5,040 bases of DNA from Deltaproteobacteria bacterium (GTDB lineage: Bacteria; Desulfobacterota; Desulfuromonadia; Geobacterales; DSM-12255), in contig JAGFXN010000135.1 in NCBI GenBank assembly GCA_017861215.1, positions 1-5,040 of the forward strand, written 5' to 3'. The notes under the pieces were generated by a model. That model had not been told where the DNA came from. It worked only from the letters and a program-made list of their open reading frames with translations, and searched no databases. Below, in pieces: positions 1 through 5,040 of this stretch. The position numbers were made by a program, and so were the translations under genes. Within the stretch, counting starts at the first letter, position 1. Every line of letters starts with the position of its first letter.

Positions 1-16
1 CCCTTCGCCCGGTTTC

Positions 17-415
17 TCAACCAGCTACGTTCGCCTTTACCCAGGCGACGATATCCTCGGTCGAAGTGCCCGGAGTGAACACCTCTTTCAGCCCGGCCGC
101 CTTGAGACCCGGAATGTCATCTTCCGGAATCACGCCGCCGCAGAAAACGGCGATGTCAGCGGCATTCTTCTCACGAAGCAGCTGGCAGACCCTGGGGAGG
201 AGCGTATTGTGTGCGCCGGAAAGGATTGACAGGCCGATGCAGTCAACATCCTCCTGAATAGCCGCAGAGACAATCTGCTCGGGAGTCTGGTGCAGACCGG
301 TGTAAATCACCTCAAGCCCGGCATCCCGGAAAGCCCTCGCCACGACCTTGGCCCCTCTGTCATGCCCGTCCAGTCCGGGTTTGCCTACAAGAATCCGCAA
401 TTTTCTCTCAGCCAT
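17..415 (-). CDS. Cobalamin-binding subunit/domain of methylmalonyl-CoA-mutase-type enzyme (B12-binding domain protein)
   Basis: This 132-aa protein is a stand-alone B12-binding domain matching the C-terminal domain of methylmalonyl-CoA mutase. Seen: the base-off/His-on signature DGHDRG at residues 16-21 (D16, H18 as lower cobalt ligand, G21), the SIL segment at 63-65 followed by SGAH, and a GG pair at 93-94 (FCGGVIP), in the usual Rossmann-like order. Family knowledge: such a subunit pairs with a separate catalytic TIM-barrel subunit to isomerise (R)-methylmalonyl-CoA and succinyl-CoA in propionate metabolism. Related acyl-CoA mutases (isobutyryl-, ethylmalonyl-type) use the same domain, so the exact substrate is not fixed. 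The ATG at 415 is chosen because GGGAGGA lies 8 nt upstream and the family similarity starts at residues 5-8. A longer frame reaching 472 would run into the inverted repeat and adds unrelated residues. The catalytic subunit is not in the window. cobO lies upstream on the same strand. Confidence 0.93.
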   Translation of the reverse strand: MAERKLRILVGKPGLDGHDRGAKVVARAFRDAGLEVIYTGLHQTPEQIVSAAIQEDVDCIGLSILSGAHNTLLPRVCQLLREKNAADIAVFCGGVIPEDDIPGLKAAGLKEVFTPGTSTEDIVAWVKANVAG

Positions 416-459
416 ATCGGTTATCCTCCCTGTTTTATATGTTGAACTCATGGGCGAAG

Positions 460-518
460 GGCTAAGGGCCAAAGGCTAAAGTAAACCCAGGAAAATCCTT
501 CGCCTTTAGCCCTTAGCC
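460..518. repeat. Imperfect 22-bp inverted repeat between cobO and the mutase subunit gene
   Basis: The arms 460-481 and 497-518 pair over 22 positions with three mismatches (470/508, 477/501, 480/498), around a 15-nt loop. The arms are built from iterated units such as GGGCTAAGGG and GGCTAAAG, and the motif GGGCGAAGG extends the left flank (452-460). On the plus strand the hairpin is followed by TTTTT at 521-525, so it could terminate plus-strand readthrough. On the minus strand, the direction of the genes, there is no U tract, so it is not a standard terminator for cobO. It may be a processing hairpin or a copy of a dispersed intergenic repeat. The window's first ten bases (CCCTTCGCCC), just past the mutase-subunit stop, match the inverse of the left flank. 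Confidence 0.7.
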
Positions 519-534
519 AGTTTTTACGCTGCCA

Positions 535-1068
535 TCATCTTTCAATGCCACGACGGGCCGGCACTCCGGCCTTATAATAATGCTTTATCTCCACCATCTC
601 CGTAACCAGATCAGCCGCTTCGATTACCTGCTGATGAGCATTTCTGCCGGTAAGCACAACTTCGACCTGTTCCGGGCGAAGCCGCAGCAACTCCAGCAGA
701 GCGTCAACCGGCAGCAGTCCGAAACCGATGGCACCGTTCACCTCATCAAGAATCACCATGTCATACTCGCCCGACAGAAGCTTTTCTTTTGCAAGAGCAA
801 GCGCCTTTACGGCAAGGTCGATATCCTCCTGCGCCGGATTATCCTTGTTGACCCACCCCTCCCTGCCGAAGGGGATAATGGTCAGATCCGGAGCCAGGCG
901 GGCAGCGGCCAGATGCTCGCCATAGGGGCCGCCCCCTTTCATGAACTGGATCATGACAACCTTCAGCCCGCACCCCACAGCCCGGAAAGCCAGCCCGAGA
1001 GCCGCTGTTGTCTTGCCTTTGCAGTTGCCGGTGTAAACCTGCACACACCCCCGATCCAGCTTCATCAT
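535..1068 (-). CDS. cobO: Cob(I)alamin / cob(I)yrinic acid a,c-diamide adenosyltransferase (CobO/BtuR family)
   Basis: This 177-aa cytosolic enzyme transfers the 5'-deoxyadenosyl group of ATP to reduced corrinoid, giving adenosylcobalamin or its precursors. Seen: a P-loop GNCKGKTT at residues 14-21 (the usual GNGKGKTT with Cys16 replacing Gly), the conserved QFMKGG stretch at 41-46, an ILDEVN Walker-B-like motif at 106-111, VLTGRNAH at 138-145 and the C-terminal signature EIKHYYKAGVPARRGIE at 160-176. It is slightly shorter than E. coli BtuR, lacking the N-terminal extension. The start is ambiguous between tandem ATGs at 1068 and 1065. A GAGAG lies 10 nt before the first, and a run of six G directly abuts it. 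A strong sigma70 promoter lies about 40 bp upstream. The next minus-strand gene encodes an adenosylcobalamin-dependent mutase subunit, so this gene plausibly supplies its cofactor. No cobalamin riboswitch fits in the short leader. Confidence 0.95.
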   Translation of the reverse strand: MMKLDRGCVQVYTGNCKGKTTAALGLAFRAVGCGLKVVMIQFMKGGGPYGEHLAAARLAPDLTIIPFGREGWVNKDNPAQEDIDLAVKALALAKEKLLSGEYDMVILDEVNGAIGFGLLPVDALLELLRLRPEQVEVVLTGRNAHQQVIEAADLVTEMVEIKHYYKAGVPARRGIER

Positions 1069-1109
1069 CCCCCCGCAGCTCTCGTGACCGCTTGCATTTT
1101 AAAAGAGAT

Positions 1110-1139
1110 ATAATAGCAATCCACTGAAATTGCTGTCAA
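1110..1139 (-). promoter_or_regulatory. Sigma70 promoter of cobO, extended -10
   Basis: On the minus strand there is a perfect -35 TTGACA (1134-1139), an 18-nt spacer and a -10 TATTAT (1110-1115) preceded by TGC, forming an extended -10 (TGn). Transcription would start near 1102-1104, leaving a leader of about 35 nt before the cobO ATG. Such a leader is too short for a cobalamin riboswitch, so expression looks constitutive or regulated by a protein. Confidence 0.75.
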
Positions 1140-1140
1140 G

Positions 1141-1550
1141 GCGAAAGCAGACGCAGGGTTGCATAAAATGGGCTAAGAGACCGCCGCCGCAGTGATGCGC
1201 AGAGAAATGACGACACCACCGTACCCGTCAGCACGGGCGCAAAAGCGGTGCGGTGGCTTGCAGCCGACGCGAAATATCCGGGCGTTGTCACCGAACGCCG
1301 TGGAGATATCCGGCGCAGGGTTATGGCGTGGCTGCCGAAATTGACAAAGGATGCCCGCATTGTCTGCGCAAACGGGACAGGCACTATTGCAGATCTGTAA
1401 ACCGATAGCCGCCTGGCCGTTATCAGGCTGCCGAATCAGCCGCCTCGTACCGGCAGCATTGCCTTGCTGACAGGTTCCATGGCGGTTCACCTCACTACAA
1501 CTGGAAGGACACTATTGCCGCTGGGGCGGACTGGGGGAGCGTACTTTCGT
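1141..1550. other. Gene-poor gap; possible plus-strand gene remnant
   Basis: No convincing intact gene is seen between the cobO promoter and the c-di-GMP leader. One plus-strand frame is open from 1167 to 1397, hits a single TAA at 1398-1400 and continues open to the TAA at 1560-1562 without a frame change. Its first segment has G-rich first codon positions and a protein-like composition (for example AVRWLAADAKYPGVV near 1243-1287). It has no start codon with a ribosome-binding site and I do not recognise a family. Minus-strand open frames in the same stretch (1173-1490, 1136-1384) are Cys/Arg/Pro-rich, lack a proper ribosome-binding site and look like antisense shadows. The region is best read as a decayed gene or non-coding spacer. 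Confidence 0.35.
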
Positions 1551-1579
1551 TTGACTTTATAACTATTCTAACGTACGGT
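1551..1579 (+). promoter_or_regulatory. Candidate promoter of the riboswitch transcript
   Basis: TTGACT (1551-1556) is a good -35 element. At a 17-nt spacer lies TACGGT (1574-1579), a poor -10 with three of six consensus bases. An AT-rich stretch follows. A start near 1586 would give a leader containing a small imperfect hairpin (GAGTG at 1603-1607 with CACTC at 1619-1623) and then the aptamer. The -10 is weak enough that an activator or a different sigma factor is possible. Confidence 0.35.
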
Positions 1580-1643
1580 AATAAAACAAAAATTTTTCAA
1601 AAGAGTGGGAGTTTCCATCACTCGGAAAAAATACGGTCAGCGC

Positions 1644-1733
1644 TATGCACCGAAATGGCAAAACCTGAGTAATCAGGTGACGCAAAGCTACCTGTCCATA
1701 GCTGGTGGATAGAGGGGTTTTCGAAGAGGCATA
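1644..1733 (+). ncRNA. GEMM-I cyclic-di-GMP riboswitch aptamer (c-di-GMP-I)
   Basis: The stretch aligns position by position with the Vibrio Vc2 aptamer core. Seen: GGCAAA at 1657-1662; a 6-bp P2 (ACCTGA 1663-1668 with TCAGGT 1673-1678) closed by a GNRA tetraloop GTAA (1669-1672); the near-invariant GACGCAAAGC at 1679-1688; a P3 arm with CTGTCCA (1692-1698) pairing TGGATAG (1706-1712); then AGGGGTT. P1 can form from TATGC (1644-1648) and GCATA (1729-1733). The residue equivalent to Vc2 G20 is G1657 and that of A47 is A1684. G at position 20 predicts c-di-GMP rather than the 3',3'-cGAMP-preferring variant with A20. It lies directly before an intrinsic terminator and upstream of a c-di-GMP turnover gene, so it probably controls transcript elongation. 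Confidence 0.9.
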
Positions 1734-1739
1734 AAGGGG

Positions 1740-1768
1740 AAAGCCTACCTTTACGGTCGGCTTTTTTT
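1740..1768 (+). terminator. Intrinsic terminator, expression platform of the riboswitch
   Basis: AAAGCC (1740-1745) pairs with GGCTTT (1759-1764). The stem continues past a T/C mismatch into ACC (1747-1749) with GGT (1755-1757), closing on a TTTAC loop. A run of seven T (1762-1768) follows. It starts a few bases after the aptamer's P1. An alternative stem, TAAAGG (1732-1737) with CCTTTA (1748-1753), would break both P1 and this terminator and could act as the antiterminator. Confidence 0.8.
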
Positions 1769-1901
1769 GTTATCATCCGTACTGCAAATAACCGAAGATC
1801 ATGACGCGCAGCCGAGGGAAACAACAGACCATGTATCGTTCAGCGGCAGTCGCCATATCGGGGTGGCTCACTCACAACTGCTGAGAGAAGGAAATTTGAC
1901 C

Positions 1902-2063
1902 ATGGCGATGATCTGTTTTGCGTATAACGGCCGCTTCATCCCTTCCGTGATGCTGCGGTATTGTGCTGCCGGCTTCGCCGTGGCATTCATGCTGCTCACC
2001 TCCACCTGCAACGCCCTGGCCGAGCAGAAATTCCCTCCCCAATCCCAGGATATCGTCGAATGA
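1902..2063 (+). CDS. 53-aa predicted secreted microprotein (possible stump of a receptor or periplasmic partner gene)
   Basis: The ATG at 1902 is preceded by GAGAGAAGGA with about 10 nt spacing. An upstream in-frame TTG at 1767 lies inside the terminator U tract and is unlikely to be used. Residues 17-40 form a hydrophobic signal-peptide-like segment after Arg19 (CAAGFAVAFMLL), with a plausible signal peptidase I site after NALA at residue 40. That leaves only 13 mature residues (EQKFPPQSQDIVE). The Cys at 36 lacks a good lipobox. The stop overlaps the next start as ATGA (2060-2063), so translation is probably coupled. I recognise no family. Family knowledge: CHASE8 cyclases such as YfiN are often encoded with a periplasmic YfiR-like protein, and some with a TonB-dependent receptor. 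A truncated remnant of such a gene is an alternative to a genuine small peptide. Confidence 0.6.
   Translation: MAMICFAYNGRFIPSVMLRYCAAGFAVAFMLLTSTCNALAEQKFPPQSQDIVE
1981..1996 (+). promoter_or_regulatory. Possible sigma54 (-24/-12) promoter inside the microprotein gene
   Basis: TGGCATTCATGCTGCT resembles the TGGCAC-N5-TTGCW consensus. The GG (1982-1983) and GC (1994-1995) are 12 bp apart, as required. A start near 2007 would transcribe the GGDEF-EAL gene without the riboswitch. The match is imperfect and lies in sequence constrained by a signal peptide, so it may be chance. Confidence 0.25.
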
Positions 2064-4174
2064 AACCGCTCTCGCCCTTATGCAGGCTGTTTTGCGCCTT
2101 TCCGCTGCGGCAGAAACTGATGGCCATCACCCTCCTGACGAGCGCGATCGTGCTGAGCGTGGCGGTAAGCGCCCTGATCGTCAACGAGACGATCACCTCC
2201 CGCCGGGCGATCAGGGAAGAGCTGCTTGCCCTGGCGGACATTGCCGGCAAGAACGCCGCTGCCGCCATCATGTTCAACGACCAGCATGCGGCCAATGAAA
2301 CCCTGGCCGGCCTGAGCGCCAATCCCCGCATCATCGGCGCCTATCTCCTCGACCAGGATGGCCGGCTTTTTGCGTCCTACCATCTGTCGGGCGAAGCCGA
2401 GGCGCAGATGTGGCGCGAAAAGTTGAATAATGCCGATAGCCTGCGGGACTGGGGCCATGGTTTTCCCGTGGCAAAGAAGATCCTTGTCGACGGGAAACCG
2501 GTCGGAACGGTGGTCATTCACAGTGACATGGTGGAGCTCCACAAGAAGCTACGGCTGTTCCTCGGCGTAGTCGCCATGATCATGCTGGCTTCGTCAGCCC
2601 TCGCCTACCTGCTGGCAAGATGGCTGCAGGGGCTGATCTCGCGGCCCGTCATGGAACTGGCCACGGCCATGAAGCGAGTCTCCACCGAGAAAAACTATGC
2701 GCTGCGCGCAACGGCCGCGAGTAATGACGAGATCGGCGACCTGATCGGCGGCTTCAACGAGATGCTCGGCGAGATCGAGGCGCGGGACGAGATTCTCAAG
2801 CAGCGTCAGGAGCATCTGCAGCTGCTGGCGCATTTCGACACTCTGACCCGTCTCCCCAACCGCATGCTCTTCAACGACCGCCTTACCCAGGCACTGTATC
2901 AGGCCGGCCGGACCGAACAGAAGATGGCGGTCATGTTCGTCGACCTCGACCATTTCAAGGATATCAACGATACCTTCGGCCACCGTATCGGCGATCTCCT
3001 CCTCGAGTTGGTGGCGGTCAGACTGCAGCACATCATCCGCTCCTGCGACACCGTGGCGCGGATGGGAGGGGATGAGTTCACCCTCTTCGTGCAGGACGTG
3101 AAGACCGCAGAGAATGCCTGTCTTGTCGCGCAGAAGATCGGCAGCGAGCTTGCCGATCTCTACCTGATCGAGGGCAAGGAAGTCTTCGTCACGGCGAGCA
3201 TCGGCATCGCCCTGTTCCCCGAAGACGGCATGACAGTGGACGAGCTGCTCCGCTGCGCCGATACCGCCATGTACCAGGCCAAGGAAAACGGCAAGAACCA
3301 TTTCGAATTCTACTCAAAGGAAATGAATGTCAGGACCAGCCAGCGTCTGGAGATGCAAAAGCACCTGTGCCAGGCCCTGGAGCGGGATGAACTCGAGCTC
3401 TACTATCAGCCCAAGGTGGCCGTGGCAAGCGGGCGGGTTACCGGCATGGAAGCGCTGGTCCGCTGGCGGCATCCGGACCAGGGAATGATCCCGCCGGGAC
3501 GGTTCATCTCCCTGGCAGAGGAATCGGGGCTGATCATCCGGCTCGGCGAATGGGTACTGCGCAGCGCCTGTCAGCAGGTCATGGCCTGGCAGGCCGAGGG
3601 CTACGAGCCTTTGCGCGTGGCGGTCAACGTTTCCGGCTACCAGTTCCGGCGGCAGAACTTTGCCGCGACGGTGGCCGGTATCGTGGCGGAGACCGGATTC
3701 GATCCGGCCTTCCTCGAACTGGAACTCACGGAAAGCACCATCATGCGAAACGTGGAGGCTACCGTCGGCACCCTCAATGCCCTGAAGGAGATGGGAGTGC
3801 ACATTGCCATTGACGACTTCGGCATCGGCTATTCATCGCTGAGTCAGCTGAAGCGTTTCCCCATCGATTCGCTGAAGATCGACCGCTCCTTCATCTGCAA
3901 TGTCACCTCCAGCAAAGATGACCTGGCCATCGTCGTGGCGATCATCGCCATGGCCCGCAGTCTTGGCCTGAAAATCATCGCGGAAGGGGTGGAGACCGCC
4001 GAACAGATGGCGGTGATCTGCGAGCAGGGTTGCCACGAGATGCAGGGCTACCACTTCAGCAGGCCCGTGCCGGCAATGAAGTTCATCGAGTTCCTGCGCC
4101 GCAGGGAAGCAGCTCCCCGTCTCACGGGAGACTTGGCCGCAGCTGTCGATGGTGCCGTTGACCATGCCGCCTGA
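2060..4174 (+). CDS. Membrane-bound CHASE8-HAMP-GGDEF-EAL protein (diguanylate cyclase / c-di-GMP phosphodiesterase)
   Basis: This 704-aa inner-membrane signalling protein has the following order: transmembrane helix at about 19-42; periplasmic CHASE8-type sensor to about 160 (signature around LADIAGKNAAAAIMFND at 57-73 and the ANPRIIGAYLLDQDG stretch at 87-101); second helix at about 166-186; HAMP to about 240; short coiled linker; GGDEF domain about 255-420; EAL domain about 430-680. The GGDEF site is intact (GGDEF at 336-340, metal ligand D295, N303), with an RxxD I-site at 327-330 for product inhibition. EAL residues are also intact: E464, N523, E555, D585/D586, K606, E642, Q662. Both synthesis and hydrolysis are therefore possible, and the net activity cannot be read from sequence. 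The start at 2060 is supported by AGGA 9 nt upstream, coupling to the preceding stop and a sensible N-terminus. A longer frame from 1961 adds 33 unrelated residues. Confidence 0.93.
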   Translation: MKPLSPLCRLFCAFPLRQKLMAITLLTSAIVLSVAVSALIVNETITSRRAIREELLALADIAGKNAAAAIMFNDQHAANETLAGLSANPRIIGAYLLDQDGRLFASYHLSGEAEAQMWREKLNNADSLRDWGHGFPVAKKILVDGKPVGTVVIHSDMVELHKKLRLFLGVVAMIMLASSALAYLLARWLQGLISRPVMELATAMKRVSTEKNYALRATAASNDEIGDLIGGFNEMLGEIEARDEILKQRQEHLQLLAHFDTLTRLPNRMLFNDRLTQALYQAGRTEQKMAVMFVDLDHFKDINDTFGHRIGDLLLELVAVRLQHIIRSCDTVARMGGDEFTLFVQDVKTAENACLVAQKIGSELADLYLIEGKEVFVTASIGIALFPEDGMTVDELLRCADTAMYQAKENGKNHFEFYSKEMNVRTSQRLEMQKHLCQALERDELELYYQPKVAVASGRVTGMEALVRWRHPDQGMIPPGRFISLAEESGLIIRLGEWVLRSACQQVMAWQAEGYEPLRVAVNVSGYQFRRQNFAATVAGIVAETGFDPAFLELELTESTIMRNVEATVGTLNALKEMGVHIAIDDFGIGYSSLSQLKRFPIDSLKIDRSFICNVTSSKDDLAIVVAIIAMARSLGLKIIAEGVETAEQMAVICEQGCHEMQGYHFSRPVPAMKFIEFLRRREAAPRLTGDLAAAVDGAVDHAA

Positions 4175-4203
4175 TTGCTCACATTGGCTCTGCTTGCCGG
4201 GAT

Positions 4204-4239
4204 CGTTGCCGTGCCTGAGCGGTAGCGTTCAAAAAAAAA
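4204..4239 (+). other. Intercistronic hairpin followed by an A9 tract
   Basis: CGTTGCCG (4204-4211) pairs with CGGTAGCG (4220-4227) over 8 bp with two G-U pairs and an 8-nt loop. Nine A residues follow at 4231-4239. With no U tract on the plus strand this is not a terminator. It may be a processing or stability element between the GGDEF-EAL gene and the pseudopilin gene. Confidence 0.4.
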
Positions 4240-4264
4240 TTCTGCATCAGCATCTGGAACTGCC

Positions 4265-4819
4265 ATGAGGACCACTGGGAACCCTATGCACGCTGCCATG
4301 AATCCTTGCCGGAAAACTGCCGGCATGGCCGTGACCGCTGCCGTTCCCGGGCGGCCGCGAGCAGGATTTGCAACGCAAGGCTTCACGCTGGTCGAGCTGA
4401 CTGTTGTCGTCGCCATCCTGGGCGTTTTAGCCACCTTGTCTATCCCTGCCTATAACGGTTATCAGTACAAGGCCCAGGTGGCGGTCACCATAGCGGAGCT
4501 CCGCATGCTGGACAAGGAAATCATGATCTATACTATGGAAAGCACTAAAAATTTACTGCCCGAATCCCTGAACGACATCAAGCGGGGGGATCTGCTCGAC
4601 CGGTGGCATCACCCCTACCAGTACCTGAACCATGCCGGAGTCAAGGGCAAGGGGGATATGCGCCGGGACCGCTTTCTGAACCCCCTGAACGCGGATTATG
4701 ATCTCTACAGCCTGGGCAGGGACGGGGAAAGCAAGCCACAGCTCTCCTTTAAAACAAGCCAGGATGACATAGTCCGCGCTGCAAGCGGCAACTATTTCGG
4801 CCTGGCTGCCGACTTCTGA
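4265..4819 (+). CDS. GspG-like type II secretion / type IV pilus pseudopilin
   Basis: This is a prepilin of up to 184 aa. Seen: a class III signal peptide with cleavage G39|F40 (QGFTLVELTVVVAILGVLA), Glu44 as the +5 glutamate, and a single hydrophobic helix at about 40-62. The C-terminal part resembles the GspG major-pseudopilin fold: LLDRWHHPYQYL followed by a DYDLYSLGRDGE loop, the region that binds calcium in GspG. The mature protein would be about 145 aa and would be processed by a PilD-type peptidase and assembled in the periplasm. The start is uncertain. The ATG at 4265 has no clear ribosome-binding site, and later in-frame ATGs at 4286, 4298 or 4325 would give leaders of 32, 28 or 19 residues, closer to usual lengths. 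No other secretion or pilus genes are visible. The neighbours are c-di-GMP/sensor genes, so a c-di-GMP-linked surface function is inferred. Confidence 0.85.
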   Translation: MRTTGNPMHAAMNPCRKTAGMAVTAAVPGRPRAGFATQGFTLVELTVVVAILGVLATLSIPAYNGYQYKAQVAVTIAELRMLDKEIMIYTMESTKNLLPESLNDIKRGDLLDRWHHPYQYLNHAGVKGKGDMRRDRFLNPLNADYDLYSLGRDGESKPQLSFKTSQDDIVRAASGNYFGLAADF

Positions 4820-4832
4820 CAGGGATCTGACG

Positions 4833-5040
4833 ATGAAAACAACCAAATCCATCATACACAGCATCGTGGGGCGGAGAATACTCGGCCTTTTCATAGCATG
4901 CGCCCTGCTCCCGATTTGCGGTCTGGCTTTCCTTACTCTCCGCCAGGTATCCGTCAAACTCCAGGAAGAGTCTCAGCAGCGCCTCAAGCAGACGAGCAAG
5001 AACATCGCCATGTCCATTCTTGAAGGGCTGTCCTTTATCC
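4833..5040 (+). CDS. N-terminus of a membrane-anchored, probably sensory protein (cut by window end)
   Basis: The ATG at 4833 follows AGGGA (4821-4825) and lies 13 nt after the pseudopilin stop, so co-transcription is likely. The 69 visible residues show a basic start, a transmembrane helix at about 16-33 (ILGLFIACALLPICGLAFL) and then a charged, Gln/Lys-rich amphipathic stretch (VSVKLQEESQQRLKQTSKN). This layout is typical of membrane-bound sensor proteins such as HAMP/GAF-GGDEF cyclases or histidine kinases. No catalytic domain lies inside the window, so the output function is unknown. The frame stays open to the last base. Confidence 0.8.
   Translation, partial: MKTTKSIIHSIVGRRILGLFIACALLPICGLAFLTLRQVSVKLQEESQQRLKQTSKNIAMSILEGLSFI

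Noticed and set aside
416..460. Separate promoter for the mutase subunit
   Set aside because: A TATAAA lies at 434-439 on the minus strand, but there is no -35 at proper spacing and the start would fall onto the ribosome-binding site.
580..1113. Plus-strand 177-codon open frame opposite cobO
   Set aside because: It is the antisense shadow of a clear adenosyltransferase gene. It has no family motifs and no ribosome-binding site.
1209..1397. Hydroxymethylbilane synthase (HemC)-like fragment
   Set aside because: A loose similarity around RRGDIRRRV to the HemC RGN..TRL region was noticed, but the key residues differ and the flanks do not match.
1644..1733. 3',3'-cGAMP-preferring GEMM-Ib variant, known from Geobacter relatives
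   Set aside because: The position equivalent to Vc2 G20 reads G (1657), not A, under an alignment fixed by P2 and the GACGCAAAGC core. Binding data could still overturn this.
1767..1901. TTG start giving a 98-aa version of the microprotein
   Set aside because: The codon lies in the terminator U tract, without a ribosome-binding site. The signal peptide and ribosome-binding site support 1902.
1961..2059. Upstream extension of the GGDEF-EAL protein
   Set aside because: The extra 33 residues are Arg/His/Pro-rich, overlap the microprotein in another frame and lack a ribosome-binding site. The ATG at 2060 has both a ribosome-binding site and coupling.
2594..3301. Minus-strand 235-codon open frame opposite the GGDEF region
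   Set aside because: Its composition (His/Asp/Gln/Val-rich) is typical of the antisense of a GC-rich gene, and the plus strand encodes conserved GGDEF motifs.
4185..4199. Sigma54-like TGGCTCTGCTTGC before the pseudopilin gene
   Set aside because: The GG-GC distance is 10 bp instead of 12, which normally abolishes function.

Overview
The window looks like a piece of a Geobacter/Pelobacter-type deltaproteobacterial chromosome (Desulfuromonadales/Geobacterales). This is inferred from gene content, not from a search. The supporting signs are a stand-alone cobalamin-binding subunit of a methylmalonyl-CoA-mutase-type enzyme beside a corrinoid adenosyltransferase, a GEMM-I (cyclic dinucleotide) riboswitch, a CHASE8-HAMP-GGDEF-EAL protein, and a GspG-like pseudopilin. 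The DNA is moderately GC-rich.

Left part, minus strand (about 1-1140): a vitamin-B12 module. A strong extended -10 sigma70 promoter (1110-1139) drives cobO/btuR (535-1068), the ATP:corrinoid adenosyltransferase. Downstream is a 132-aa B12-binding mutase subunit (17-415). The 119-bp gap between them holds a long imperfect inverted repeat (460-518). The adenosyltransferase makes the cofactor form that the mutase needs, so the two genes fit one pathway.

Middle (about 1140-1600): a gap without a convincing gene. One plus-strand frame looks coding but is broken by a single TAA, so it may be a gene remnant.

Right part, plus strand (about 1550-5040): a cyclic-di-GMP module. A weak promoter candidate leads into a class I c-di-GMP (GEMM-I) aptamer (1644-1733) followed directly by an intrinsic terminator (1740-1768). 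Next comes a 53-aa predicted secreted microprotein (1902-2063) whose stop overlaps the start (ATGA) of a 704-aa CHASE8-HAMP-GGDEF-EAL protein (2060-4174). Both enzymatic signatures and the GGDEF I-site of that protein are intact. A GspG-like pseudopilin (4265-4819) and the N-terminus of a membrane-anchored, probably sensory protein (4833 to the window end) follow on the same strand.

Working model (inference): a c-di-GMP-sensing RNA controls an operon that makes or breaks c-di-GMP and encodes a surface/secretion pseudopilin, forming a feedback loop. The microprotein sits where CHASE8 cyclases often have a periplasmic partner gene. It may be a novel small partner, or the stump of a deleted receptor or partner gene whose start signals now only feed translation of the cyclase. 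A possible sigma54 site inside it could bypass the riboswitch.
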